Shown: positions 32,766-41,074 of the stretch, piece after piece | How the letters are laid out: the number at the start of each line of letters is the position of its first letter | Numbering within the stretch: the stretch's first letter is position 1 | NCBI GenBank assembly: GCA_902764915.1 | Contig: CACWXY010000023.1 | Coordinates: 1 to 50,904 of the forward strand | DNA length: 50,904 nt | Reading direction: 5' to 3' | DNA from: an uncultured Eubacteriales bacterium | GTDB taxonomy: Bacteria > Bacillota > Clostridia > Christensenellales > Aristaeellaceae | Made by a program: the position numbers and the translations under genes | Notes under the pieces: generated by a model | Told to the model about the DNA's origin: nothing | The model's input: the letters and a program-made list of their open reading frames with translations, nothing else | Databases searched by the model: none

Positions 32766-32990
32766 ATGAAAGAAGCCAGAGATTTCTGCACCTGCACAGA
32801 CGTGCAGTGCCCTTATCATCCAAAGAATCACAATCAGGGCTGTTCCCTGTGTATTCAGAAAAACCTGAAACGGAAAGAAATCCCCAGCTGTTTTTATCAT
32901 GACATCCACTGTGAAAAGCCGACACCGGACTGGTATTATGCGGACTTTGCCGCCCTGGTTCAGAAAGCGCAGAGCGAGGGAAAACTGTAA
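32766..32990 (+). CDS. DUF6485-like small Cys-rich protein
   Basis: 74 aa. CTCTDVQCPYHPKNHNQGCSLCIQKNLKRKEIPSCFY has six or more Cys in a pattern seen in DUF6485 proteins; metal binding is likely. GGGAGGAAAC precedes ATG 32766. It is the last member of the small-enzyme train. Function unknown. Confidence 0.75.
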   Translation: MKEARDFCTCTDVQCPYHPKNHNQGCSLCIQKNLKRKEIPSCFYHDIHCEKPTPDWYYADFAALVQKAQSEGKL

Positions 32991-33035
32991 ACCGTGCTTC
33001 TCTGTCCAAATCCTGCGCACAGCCGTATTTTGGGC

Positions 33036-33063
33036 TTGCATTTCTCTGACAATCGGGTAAGAT
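33036..33063 (+). promoter_or_regulatory. luxS promoter
   Basis: TTGCAT (33036-33041), 16-bp spacer, TAAGAT (33058-33063), 55 bp upstream of the luxS ATG. Confidence 0.55.
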
Positions 33064-33118
33064 AGCAGCATAAAGGACTGGCATACGCCACTGCAGCAGA
33101 AACAAAGGAGAGACAGGA

Positions 33119-33643
33119 ATGGAACTTATCCAGAGCTTTTCAGTAGACCATACACGTATTATCCCCGGCATATTCACAAGCAGAGTCGATCATCTGGGTG
33201 ATGCCTCGGTCACAACCTATGACATTCGGCTGAAAAAGCCGAACAGGGAACCGGTCATTGATGTGGCTGCCATGCACTCCCTGGAGCATATTATTGCAAC
33301 CTATCTTCGCAATGATCCCGTATGGAAGGACGAGGTTGTATACTGGGGACCCATGGGCTGTCTCACCGGCTTTTATCTCATACTCAAAGGCAGCCGCGCA
33401 CCGCAGGCGCTTTACACACTCATGCTGAAGGCCTTCCAGTCAGTCGATGACGTACAGGAAGTCCCTGGCGCCACACCGGCCAACTGCGGACACTATCTTA
33501 TGCACAACCTTGCCATGGCCAAATGGTATGCAAAGGAATTTGCCGCCTATCTGGAAGCAAACGCTGGAAACGATGCGATCTTTACCTATCCGAAAGCAGA
33601 GCGTCTTGTGACAGATGACGGACAGCATTTCTACGATTCCTGA
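33119..33643 (+). CDS. luxS: S-ribosylhomocysteine lyase LuxS
   Basis: 174 aa, full length. It cleaves S-ribosylhomocysteine to homocysteine and the autoinducer-2 precursor DPD. The metal ligands are all present: HSLEH (His53, His57, with Glu56) and Cys124 in ATPANCGHY; Cys82 in GPMGCLTGFY matches the second active-site Cys. RBS GGAGAG. It stands alone with its own promoter; no pfs or metK is nearby in this window. Confidence 0.95.
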   Translation: MELIQSFSVDHTRIIPGIFTSRVDHLGDASVTTYDIRLKKPNREPVIDVAAMHSLEHIIATYLRNDPVWKDEVVYWGPMGCLTGFYLILKGSRAPQALYTLMLKAFQSVDDVQEVPGATPANCGHYLMHNLAMAKWYAKEFAAYLEANAGNDAIFTYPKAERLVTDDGQHFYDS

Positions 33644-33709
33644 GTTCTCTTCAGGCCAAGGAAACCGATACTGCGCATCGACGGATTTTTATAAAGGACT
33701 GTCAGAAAC

Positions 33710-33937
33710 ATGAACGATCATGAAAAGAAAATGATTGCTCCGGTTATCATAACCGTTGTCTTTCTCCTGTATCTTGCGGCATACGTGATTGGCCTTATAA
33801 CCCTGTCAGAGCGCAGCCCTGTCATAATACTGCTTGCCGTTCCCCTGATTGCGCTGGGAATCGGCATGGGATATATACTCAAAACAAGAATTACAGAGAT
33901 AAGGAGCGGTGAAGAAGATGATCTTGGTAACTACTGA
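33710..33937 (+). CDS. Small two-helix membrane protein
   Basis: 75 aa. Two hydrophobic segments (about 8-31 and 38-58) joined by a short loop (TLSERS), then a charged tail, RITEIRSGEEDDLGNY. The 3' end overlaps the YbjQ gene by 20 bp, so the two are coupled. AAAGGA lies about 13 bp upstream. YbjQ-like genes often sit beside small membrane proteins; function unknown. Confidence 0.75.
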   Translation: MNDHEKKMIAPVIITVVFLLYLAAYVIGLITLSERSPVIILLAVPLIALGIGMGYILKTRITEIRSGEEDDLGNY

Positions 33938-34229
33938 AAACGTAAGCGGCAAAGAAACAGAAATGCTGGGACTCGTCAAGGGAAGCACCATTCAGACAGT
34001 AAACGCCATCCGGGATATCGGCGCTGGCCTGAAGACGCTGGTAGGCGGGGAACTGACCAAGTACAATGAAATGATGAACAAAGCCCGGGCGCTGGCTACA
34101 AAGCGCATGTTGGAAGAAGCGGAAGCCATGGGTGCCGATGCCATCGTCAGCGTCAGATATGCTTCCGCATCGATCATGCAGAACGCGGCGGAGGTCATGG
34201 CCTACGGTACAGCTGTCAAGTTTCGCTAA
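33918..34229 (+). CDS. YbjQ/UPF0145 family protein
   Basis: 103 aa. MILVTTENVSGKETEMLGLVKGSTIQTVNAIRDIGAGLKTLVGGELTKYNEMMNKARALATKRMLEEAEAMGADAIVSVRY is an almost canonical YbjQ sequence. The family forms pentameric rings and is annotated as putative heavy-metal-binding. GGAGCGGTGAAG precedes ATG 33918. A strong terminator lies 190 bp downstream. Confidence 0.9.
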   Translation: MILVTTENVSGKETEMLGLVKGSTIQTVNAIRDIGAGLKTLVGGELTKYNEMMNKARALATKRMLEEAEAMGADAIVSVRYASASIMQNAAEVMAYGTAVKFR

Positions 34230-34421
34230 GTAAGGGAAACGACTGCCGGTCCCTATTCGGCGCTTCCGCGCAGGCCGTCCCTTTTCCGATCATCGGAACG
34301 CCGTTCCCGCCTTCCGGGAATGCATGTCCTGTATACCATCTGATCGGAAAAAGCGGCTGCCAGCAGCTATTGTTTCTCCCTTTCACGACCATAAGGTGCG
34401 ATTTCCGACGCGCCTTGCAGG

Positions 34422-34450
34422 AAGAAGCTGCCGATCCGGCAGCTTCTTTT
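34422..34450 (+). terminator. Rho-independent terminator
   Basis: AAGAAGCTGCCG (34422-34433) and CGGCAGCTTCTT (34437-34448) form a perfect 12-bp stem with a 3-nt loop, then TT. It ends the YbjQ transcript. The stretches 34230-34421 and 34451-34686 show no gene; a short hairpin CACTCTC/GAGAGTG lies at about 34630-34650. Confidence 0.85.
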
Positions 34451-34686
34451 GCTGATCTGGGATAGATATGTTGTCCATCATGCGTCTTCCGTTTCAGGTC
34501 GAAAAGGCACCGCACTTTGCGCGGCCTCCATAAAACAGTATCAGCCCAAAACAGAGCAAAAAGGCATCTGCGCACTGGATTGGTCGATACTGAATGGTGA
34601 ATGAATGTACAGCAAAACGTCAGCGGGTCACTCTCATAACCGAGAGTGGTCCGTTTCATCGTTTTTGGGATTAGCATTAATGCTGA

Positions 34687-34875
34687 GAAAACATTCATTT
34701 TCTGACTTCATGGGAGTGGCAGATCCATGGAGAGCAGCAGTCCCAGCAGGCGCCGCCTGAAAAAGAGAGCATCCGAAAGAAGCTCCGGAATATGGAGGCG
34801 GAGGCCAAACGCCGGAACGACGCACGGCGGCAGCAGACACGCCCTCACAGCCACGATAATGACAGAGAACGCTAA
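34687..34875 (+). pseudogene. Possible mobilisation-protein C-terminal tail
   Basis: A frame opening after a stop at 34684-34686 reads HGEQQSQQAPPEKES, then IRKKLRNMEAEAKRRNDARRQQ, and ends at TAA 34873-34875. A Gln/Pro-rich linker followed by a basic helix with K-E-S-[IV]-R-K-K-L resembles the tail of MobA/MobL-type relaxases on integrative elements. No catalytic part remains. It marks the left side of a probable element remnant. Confidence 0.4.
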
Positions 34876-34879
34876 GACA

Positions 34880-34910
34880 GAAAAATACACCGCAGGAAGC
34901 CTCTGCGGTG
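34880..34910 (-). terminator. Terminator of the MFS gene
   Basis: CACCGCAG (34888-34895) pairs with CTGCGGTG (34903-34910); on the minus strand the stem is followed by TATTTTTC. Confidence 0.7.
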
Positions 34911-34980
34911 CGTACATAGAAACCATAAAAGGTGAAAACCACCAACTCTATATGTAAGAATCTGTAAGAGCCGGTATAGA

Positions 34981-36225
34981 TTATTGTGTGATCTCGTCAT
35001 AGCCCGTTTCATATATCCTTCGCACGTCCTTACGCCTGCCCCAGATCAGAAGCCAACTGGCAAGCATAGCGATAGCGCCGCCGATCGTGACACACCAACG
35101 ATAGTCGAGAATTTCCCCAAGAAAGCCCATCAGCAGGGAAAAAGCGCTGGCTCCGGCAGTGATCAGTACGCCATCAAAAGCATTGATACGGGACCGAAGT
35201 TTTTCGGGAATATAGCGCTGCACAGCTGCGCTTCGCAGAATTGCGCTGTTGCTCCCGAGGAATCCACAAATCCCACGGTTTACCAGCATCAGCGGATAGG
35301 GCAGCCAAAGGAGGCACATATCCATAGATTCATAAACCTGATAGACAAAAAACACGAAGCCGTACTTCTTCTTATCAGGGATCTTGATTCGGTATTGCAG
35401 TGCACTGCCAATTGTCCGTCCGGCAAACTCCACCACGGAAAAAGCTGAGTACATGGCGGCGGTGAAACCCGGAAACGTGCGAAAGAATGCCACCAAAATG
35501 GGTGAAAAACCGCTGGCAACACCGTTTGTAACAGCCATATATTCGTAGATGCTGCGAAGACCACGCTCCTCCTTTAAGTACTGCACCGCCTCCCGTATAT
35601 CATCAACCCACGCCCGCAGAGAGTATGGTGTACGGTGTTGCCGTTCTGTTTCATCCAGATGGATAAAGCTCTCTGTGATGGCCGCCGCCAGGGAGAGGCC
35701 GCTTTGAGCGATCAAAATCCATGCAACGCCAAGCGTGTCCAGAAGAACAGCAGCTAACGGTGTCATGATGACCGTCAAAACCGGATAGAGCATAGAGGAC
35801 ACCGCGTAGCCCTTTTGCTCTTCGCCTTCCGGGATCAGCTCCGGATAGATGCTGGTGAATGCCAGCTCATCCACTGCGCCAAGGCAAGCCAACAGCAAAG
35901 ACACTGCCAGGTAACCTACATAGGAAAAATCAAAAAACAGCAGCCACAGACCCATTCCGGCCAGCAATACGGCATTTGCGATATCGCCTGCCACCAGAAA
36001 CGATTTGCGAGGCAGGCGGTCCATAAATGGCGCAATCAGGACCGGGAGTAAAAGATGCGGCAAAAGCTGGATTGCTACAATCAGAGCCGATGCCAGGGTA
36101 CTACCTGTTTCATCGAACACCAAGAATGCTAATGCAAAACCGCCTGCGATTGCGCCAACTGTACCAATAGCGGATGCAAGAATCACCAAGCGGAAGTTTC
36201 GTGTCCAGAGTTTCGCTGTTTTCAT
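34981..36225 (-). CDS. MFS efflux transporter (MFS_3/Mef-like)
   Basis: 414 aa with 12 predicted helices. It begins MKTAKLWTRNFRLVILASAIGTVGAIAGGFALAFLVFDETGS. The loop between helices 2 and 3 reads DRLPRKSFLVAGD, the MFS motif A. It resembles MFS_3 proteins that export macrolides or other drugs. ATG 36225 has GAGGTG upstream. A hairpin at 36273-36312 sits between the upstream TPR regulator and this gene. The segment is AT-richer than its flanks and lies within a probable element remnant. Confidence 0.88.
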   Translation of the reverse strand: MKTAKLWTRNFRLVILASAIGTVGAIAGGFALAFLVFDETGSTLASALIVAIQLLPHLLLPVLIAPFMDRLPRKSFLVAGDIANAVLLAGMGLWLLFFDFSYVGYLAVSLLLACLGAVDELAFTSIYPELIPEGEEQKGYAVSSMLYPVLTVIMTPLAAVLLDTLGVAWILIAQSGLSLAAAITESFIHLDETERQHRTPYSLRAWVDDIREAVQYLKEERGLRSIYEYMAVTNGVASGFSPILVAFFRTFPGFTAAMYSAFSVVEFAGRTIGSALQYRIKIPDKKKYGFVFFVYQVYESMDMCLLWLPYPLMLVNRGICGFLGSNSAILRSAAVQRYIPEKLRSRINAFDGVLITAGASAFSLLMGFLGEILDYRWCVTIGGAIAMLASWLLIWGRRKDVRRIYETGYDEITQ

Positions 36226-36272
36226 ATGTATCACCTCTGCAAATAGTGTAGCAGTTCGGTGAGACAAATAAT

Positions 36273-36312
36273 AGCCCGCATATTTGGGAAATTTTCTCCA
36301 AATATGCGGGCT
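36273..36312 (-). terminator. Intrinsic terminator/possible attenuator before the MFS gene
   Basis: A perfect 15-bp stem (36273-36287 with 36298-36312, 10-nt loop) is followed on the minus strand by ATTATTTG. It lies about 48 nt before the MFS start codon and 11 nt after the regulator's stop. Confidence 0.75.
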
Positions 36313-36322
36313 AAAATATACT

Positions 36323-37441
36323 TTACACTGATTTTACAGGAAAGTCCTCCAGCAACTCGCAAGCTTTCTTATATTGTCTGGTTGCCTTATACCATTCTAG
36401 CACCCACGGCAGATGGAAGATTGCAAAGCCGGAGGGCAGTTCTCTTCGAAGGCGGGTAAAGCTTTCCAAAAGCAGCGAGCCATAATCCTCTCGTGTAAGA
36501 TAGTCCGGGTGCTCCACACGATACCGAACAAGGCAAAGAAGCTGCAGCGCAAGAGATTGATCCAACTCGTCTGTATCCATGTCTTCTGCCTGTTTCAAAA
36601 CGCTGAGGGCCTGCTCTCTCCGCCCGGTTTTTTCACAGCAGATTGCCAGTTTGTGTAGTGACATCAGCGTTGGCTCTTCCTGCTTAGAGAACCATATGTA
36701 GGCATCCTCATAGCGGCCTGTCTCGATCCACGCCGATGCTGTGTTATAACCAATGGCCCCAAGAGCTCTCTGATCTTGCAAATCCTCAGCCAGCCGCCGC
36801 GCCACCCGATAGTGACGCTCCATATTGGGAAGATCCTGCCGATTACAATAGGCGTTGCCGAGGAAGAGCTTCGCATCCAGCATGATCCGCACTGCACCTT
36901 CCCTGCTTGCCAAGTCATAAGCAGTCTGAAGCGCATCAACTGCGGCTGAATAGTTTCCGGCTTTATAGTCGGCCATGCCCAGCGTCAAGTAGGTATATGC
37001 GTTAGGCATGAGCCGCACCGCCTCAATTTCCCGCCCTTGTAATATCCGTTGCAGAGTCAATTGCCGTGTATCCATGCATGGTTCCAGTGCAGTATCCAAC
37101 GGCTTTTCGGAAGAAAGCAACGCCAGATCCAGCCACGCAGGGACAGCCTGATAACGTTCTATATCCTTTTCCTGTAGCAGATTGCTCAGTTTTGCAAACC
37201 TACCAGCAAACAGCAGCTCCCATCCCTGATCTGCAAGTTTAGCTGCTTCTCGCTCTATTTCTTGATCAATTTCCAAATCCAACCGGTCCAGGAGGAGTCG
37301 CACAATCTCCTCTGACGGCTCAGACTTACCGGATTCAATTTTGGACAGATATGACACTGTGCAAATCCCTTTGCACAGCCCCGCCTGACTCCAGTTTCGC
37401 CGAAGCCGCTCACGATAAATGATGTAGCCTTGATAGTTCAT
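36323..37441 (-). CDS. XRE regulator with TPR-like C-terminal domain
   Basis: 372 aa. N-terminal HTH: YRERLRRNWSQAGLCKGICTVSYLSKIESGKSEPSEEIVRLLLDRLDL. The rest is helical repeats (YTYLTLGMADYKAGNYSAAVDALQTAYDLA; GYNTASAWIETGRYEDAYIWFSKQ; LAICCEKTGRREQALSVLKQAE), typical of Rgg/PlcR-like or tetratricopeptide regulators that bind peptides. It lies just upstream of the MFS gene on the same strand, so it probably controls it. No peptide pheromone gene is visible nearby. Confidence 0.85.
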   Translation of the reverse strand: MNYQGYIIYRERLRRNWSQAGLCKGICTVSYLSKIESGKSEPSEEIVRLLLDRLDLEIDQEIEREAAKLADQGWELLFAGRFAKLSNLLQEKDIERYQAVPAWLDLALLSSEKPLDTALEPCMDTRQLTLQRILQGREIEAVRLMPNAYTYLTLGMADYKAGNYSAAVDALQTAYDLASREGAVRIMLDAKLFLGNAYCNRQDLPNMERHYRVARRLAEDLQDQRALGAIGYNTASAWIETGRYEDAYIWFSKQEEPTLMSLHKLAICCEKTGRREQALSVLKQAEDMDTDELDQSLALQLLCLVRYRVEHPDYLTREDYGSLLLESFTRLRRELPSGFAIFHLPWVLEWYKATRQYKKACELLEDFPVKSV

Positions 37442-37471
37442 GTATTCTTTCGCCTCATTTTGACAAGCTGA

Positions 37472-37897
37472 TTATTTCAGCACTTCCCAATACGGCTCTT
37501 GTTTGGAGCCGACACGCTGGATATATCCCTTGTCTCTTAAGGAATCCAACGCCCGCTGTACCGTTCTGACCGTTTTGGATATCTTGTCAGCAATTTCGCT
37601 GCGTGAGGAATCCGGCTTCTGCTTTAGAATGGAAAGAACAGCCATTTCTGTCCCGTTCAAAGTGACATCCAAAGTGATACTTGGGATGTCACTTTGAAGC
37701 TCAGGGCGATACAGGATGAACTTGAATCCAAGCTCATCACTCTCATATGAGAAGCGTATTCCGGCATCTTTGCACAGGCTGTTAATCCGCTTAAATCCGC
37801 TTCCAAACTGCTCAATCGACTTGTTGAGATAAAGGATTTTGGCAATCGTGGCGTTTCGAATTACAGACTCATAATTGCCTGAACCTAATACTGTTTT
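37472..37897 (-). pseudogene. Schlafen/AlbA_2-type ATP-binding protein, C-terminal fragment
   Basis: The frame, open upstream without a start, reads SVIRNATIAKILYLNKSIEQFGSGFKRI, NSLCKDAGIRFSYESDELGFKFILYRPE, and a winged helix (ILKQKPDSSRSEIADKISKTVRTVQRALDSLRDKGYIQRVGS). This is the end of AlbA_2 proteins with an HATPase_c_4 domain. All of the N-terminal part is missing; similarity stops near 37897, where unrelated sequence begins. An in-gene 15-bp inverted repeat lies at 37656-37670/37684-37698. The gene marks the right edge of the element remnant. Confidence 0.8.
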
Positions 37898-37940
37898 ACG
37901 AAGCCCCCGGATTTGTCAGGACCCGTTTCTTTCCCGCACG

Positions 37941-37978
37941 GAAAAAGGCGTTTCCCCTCCGCAGAAGAGAAATGCCTT
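37941..37978 (-). terminator. Terminator of the esterase gene
   Basis: AAGGCGTTTC (37945-37954) pairs with GAAATGCCTT (37969-37978) with one G-T pair; on the minus strand it is followed by TTTTTCC. Confidence 0.7.
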
Positions 37979-37993
37979 ACATGCGATATAAGC

Positions 37994-39073
37994 TTATGCG
38001 TCTTCCCGGAACAGTCTGGGCAGGAAGGACCGAATGCACCGTTTCCATACCGTCCAGTCATGCCCGCCAGGGAAGGTTTCCCTTTCCACCGGAAGCCCTT
38101 TGGGAGCCAGGAAAGCATCATCCTTGGCAAAGCTTTCCCAGAAGGGATCTTCCGTTCCCATAGCCCGATAGAAAAGCCGGAAGGCTGCACGGAATCTTTC
38201 AGGCTGGTCCAGCAGTTCCAGATGCTTTTCCGGCTCCTCCGTGGGCCATGGCGCACGGAGAAAACCGCTGAACAGTCCGGCATAGGCAAACATATCCGGA
38301 TGCGAGAGTGTGGTCAGGCTGGTCTGGTAGCTTCCCATGCTTAATCCGGCCATAGCCCGGTGGCAGCGATCGGTGAGCACAGGATAATGCGATTCCACAA
38401 AGGGGATCAGGTCCGAGATCAGCACCTGAGGGAAGAGCATTCTGCCGCCTTCCTCCCCGATTTTCACCATGCCGTTTCCCATGACAATGAGCATTTCCTG
38501 CATGCTGCCAGCGGCAAGCAGCTGATCGGCAATACGGCCCACATGTCCCTGGTATACCCATCCCGTTTCGTTTTCTCCATATCCATGCTGAAGATAGAGC
38601 ACAGGATAACACTTGGCCGGATCAAAAGCCGGCGGCGTATAGACAAGGCAGACTTCATGCTTGCCCGTGACCGAGGAGGGATAATAATGCCGTGTCACAG
38701 CGCCGTGCGGAATGCCTGCAAGATCATCCCAGCCCTGCATGTCCTCCACCGGTACGTCCACAAAGTTCATCGGCCGGCAGCATCCGTATCCTATGGGCAG
38801 ATAAGGACAAAGGACATCCGCCCCATCCACCTTCAGGAAGAAATACAGAAAGCCCCGTCCCATATCGAAAGTGCCTTCCCAGGCGCCGCCGTCAGCCTTC
38901 TCCAGCGAATAGACTGTACCAAACTGATCAATAGCTACAGAGTGTGCATCCTTCGCCATCACCCGGAAATGTACTTTTCCGTCCGGCATGACAGTCGCAC
39001 CCTGTATGCCGTCCCGATTTGGTTCGCCATAATAGGGATCAAAGGATACCGATACATCCAGCGGCCCATTCAT
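37994..39073 (-). CDS. CE1-like esterase with N-terminal CBM48-like domain
   Basis: 359 aa, no signal peptide. The first ~110 residues (VHFRVMAKDAHSVAIDQFG ... GGAWEGTFDMGRGFLYFFLKVDG) form an early-set beta sandwich of CBM48 type. The esterase-D fold follows, with YLQHGYGENETGW, nucleophile Ser in GLSMGS and catalytic His in GGHDWTVW. Such enzymes deacetylate or remove feruloyl groups from xylo-oligosaccharides, which would fit the GH3/ABC operon elsewhere in the window (inference). GGAGGAC precedes the ATG. Confidence 0.88.
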   Translation of the reverse strand: MNGPLDVSVSFDPYYGEPNRDGIQGATVMPDGKVHFRVMAKDAHSVAIDQFGTVYSLEKADGGAWEGTFDMGRGFLYFFLKVDGADVLCPYLPIGYGCCRPMNFVDVPVEDMQGWDDLAGIPHGAVTRHYYPSSVTGKHEVCLVYTPPAFDPAKCYPVLYLQHGYGENETGWVYQGHVGRIADQLLAAGSMQEMLIVMGNGMVKIGEEGGRMLFPQVLISDLIPFVESHYPVLTDRCHRAMAGLSMGSYQTSLTTLSHPDMFAYAGLFSGFLRAPWPTEEPEKHLELLDQPERFRAAFRLFYRAMGTEDPFWESFAKDDAFLAPKGLPVERETFPGGHDWTVWKRCIRSFLPRLFREDA

Positions 39074-39296
39074 AGATTCGTCCTCCTTGCACAGCCCGGA
39101 ACCCCGGGCCGGTTTTCACTTTTTCTGTCGGATACATTCTCTGTCAGAAGAGAGCATTCCTTCTCTGCGGGGAAAAATACCCAAAGTCCCAGACTGGAGT
39201 GAATCCCTTTCGTCCGGGCCTTGTTTTCACTCAGCGGTGTTTCTTCCGCATCCCCGTTCCGGGCAGTTCCCTGTCCTCTCCATGCGGCTTTTTCTT

Positions 39297-40385
39297 TCAC
39301 TGTACTGCCTCTATATGCACACGGCCGGAAAGAGACTCCACCCATTCGGCACCATCAATGGCTTCTCCCAGCAGATACAGTCCCGGATAGGAGCCAAAAG
39401 GTGCATAATACATGACCACGTTGCCCCAGGGTGAAAACAATGCCAGCGCACCCGCCTGACCGCCGCCTTCTATGCCGTCTTCCGTGGCAATCGTCTGCGG
39501 AGGATAGAAGATCTTCTCATTGTGTCCGTAGTTTTCCACTTCCGTATCCAGAGGCAGCATTTCATACAGGCTTCTGGCTGAAGGGCTGTCATTCAACTGA
39601 TAGAGAACCGTATGGGTTCCGTCTGAAACCCGAATGATTCCTTCACGCTGTTTCATAAATTGTGCTTCATCCTCCAGCTGCACCGAAGGGAAGGCATCCG
39701 ATCCGTTTTCCAGATATATCAGCGCGTCTCCCTTCACCCCAAACACAAAGGAGCGTCCCTGTCCTTCCCCGTCTTCTGTCATATACACTTCGTCATAGAA
39801 GATATCCCAGGTGCCCATGCCTATATAACTGCTGAGCGGGCCTTCGTGAAATATGTACGTACCATCCGCATGCAGCGTGATGGTAAAATTTCCGCCAAAG
39901 CCTTCTCCTTCGTAGCAATAGGCGCCTGCAAGGCATGACATTTTTTCTTTATGCAGAATATCCATGATTGCATCCACTGCGGAGAAATATCCATCCGGAA
40001 AGGCATTCTCCCCGCTGGCCTGCACAGAAGTGCCATCGGCATACGCCAGTTCAAGCGCAAAGCCCTCCCCGTCCAGCACCTCATACTCTGTTTCATAGAC
40101 ACCGCTCCAGGATGTTACATGATAATCCGACAGCACCTGTTCCAGTTCCGTCACCAGTTCCTGCGGAAAGCTCCGTTCTGCTTCCTCGTTTTCCCGAAGA
40201 ATATAGCCTCCATCTTCCCGCACGATCTCCCAGGATTGGGGCATCATATCTCCACTGCGGGTGAAGAAAAACCGTATCAGGGAATGCCCGCCCTCTGACG
40301 CAGACACGCCCGTGCCCTCCGCGCGGACACCAATAACGGAAAGACACAGAAGCATCACAAGCAACCATGAAATGCGTTTTCTCAT
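39297..40385 (-). CDS. Exported protein with C-terminal cyclophilin-like domain
   Basis: 362 aa. Signal peptide MRKRISWLLVMLLCLSVIGVRA. Residues ~35-140 are a beta-rich domain of unknown type. About 150-245 is lipocalin/META-like (FGGNFTITLHADGTYIFHEG ... GMGTWDIFYDEVYM). The C-terminal ~115 residues are a cyclophilin-like domain: LNDSPSARSLYEMLPLDTEVENYGHNEKIFYPP ... FSPWGNVVMYYAPFGSYPGLYLLG. The gene starts inside the stop of the upstream nuclease-like gene (ATGA overlap at 40382-40385). Function unknown. The 223 bp downstream to the esterase gene hold nothing else. Confidence 0.8.
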   Translation of the reverse strand: MRKRISWLLVMLLCLSVIGVRAEGTGVSASEGGHSLIRFFFTRSGDMMPQSWEIVREDGGYILRENEEAERSFPQELVTELEQVLSDYHVTSWSGVYETEYEVLDGEGFALELAYADGTSVQASGENAFPDGYFSAVDAIMDILHKEKMSCLAGAYCYEGEGFGGNFTITLHADGTYIFHEGPLSSYIGMGTWDIFYDEVYMTEDGEGQGRSFVFGVKGDALIYLENGSDAFPSVQLEDEAQFMKQREGIIRVSDGTHTVLYQLNDSPSARSLYEMLPLDTEVENYGHNEKIFYPPQTIATEDGIEGGGQAGALALFSPWGNVVMYYAPFGSYPGLYLLGEAIDGAEWVESLSGRVHIEAVQ

Positions 40386-41074
40386 AAGTCCTCATCCTCC
40401 CCTTCCCCTCGTTTCTGCAAAAGCTGACTGTGGCAGTAATCATAGTACCAGCATTCGTAGGGTTCCCGGCACTGAGGCCCCGGTTCCACCATGACCTCTT
40501 CCCGCTCTTTCTGCATCCGGTTCAGGTCCCAGATATGGCTGTTGACCCATGTATAGTATGCCTTCGCCTGCGGAGTAATATCTACCGGTACAAAGGGATG
40601 GTTCTCATCTTCTCCATGCGTGACAATATAGATCCGTCCGACTTTTACCCCGCTGCGGGACAGTATATAATTCTGAAATCCTGCGTCCCTGACAAACGTC
40701 TCGTGAACTTCCGGGCTGTTCTTCACTTCATAAAAGTCATATCCGTTTTCCGTTTTTCGAAGAATATCCACCGCACAGTAATGGTTGTAGTACAGGAATG
40801 CCGCCTCACAGATCACAGGCGTACCGCTGGCCAGGTGCTGGGCTGTTTTTTCCGCCATCTTCTTTTTATCCGGAATATGCGTACCGGGACGATAAACCGT
40901 CATTTCTTCATAAGGCCCGAACATACCCATGGCACAGTCACCAAAGTCATTTCCCGCATCCAGCCGCGCCTGTATCTCCGGCGGAATCACACGCAGCCGC
41001 GGTTTATGCTTATCCAGCCATAGCATTTTACGGCACTGCATTCCACGCATGAAATCTGTTTTCGTAAGGCCCAT
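40382..41074 (-). CDS. Cas4/RecB-like nuclease domain (N-terminal part of DUF2779 architecture)
   Basis: 230 aa. LTKTDFMRGMQCRKMLWLDKHKP opens as in Cas4-like and DUF2779 proteins. The PD-(D/E)XK core shows CAVDILRKTENGYDFYEVKNS (Asp, Glu-X-Lys). Four Cys, Cys15 and Cys202/208/214 (CREPYECWYYDYC), suit a Cas4-type [4Fe-4S] cluster. DUF2779 proteins usually run to 500 aa or more with an extra RNase H-like half; here only the first domain is present, ending naturally with an acidic tail. No cas genes or CRISPR are nearby. It is coupled to an exported protein by a 4-bp overlap. Confidence 0.8.
   Translation of the reverse strand: MGLTKTDFMRGMQCRKMLWLDKHKPRLRVIPPEIQARLDAGNDFGDCAMGMFGPYEEMTVYRPGTHIPDKKKMAEKTAQHLASGTPVICEAAFLYYNHYCAVDILRKTENGYDFYEVKNSPEVHETFVRDAGFQNYILSRSGVKVGRIYIVTHGEDENHPFVPVDITPQAKAYYTWVNSHIWDLNRMQKEREEVMVEPGPQCREPYECWYYDYCHSQLLQKRGEGEDEDL

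Noticed and set aside
34630..34655. CACTCTC/GAGAGTG hairpin as an insertion-sequence end
   Set aside because: No transposase is adjacent and no target duplication is visible; left as an unexplained hairpin.
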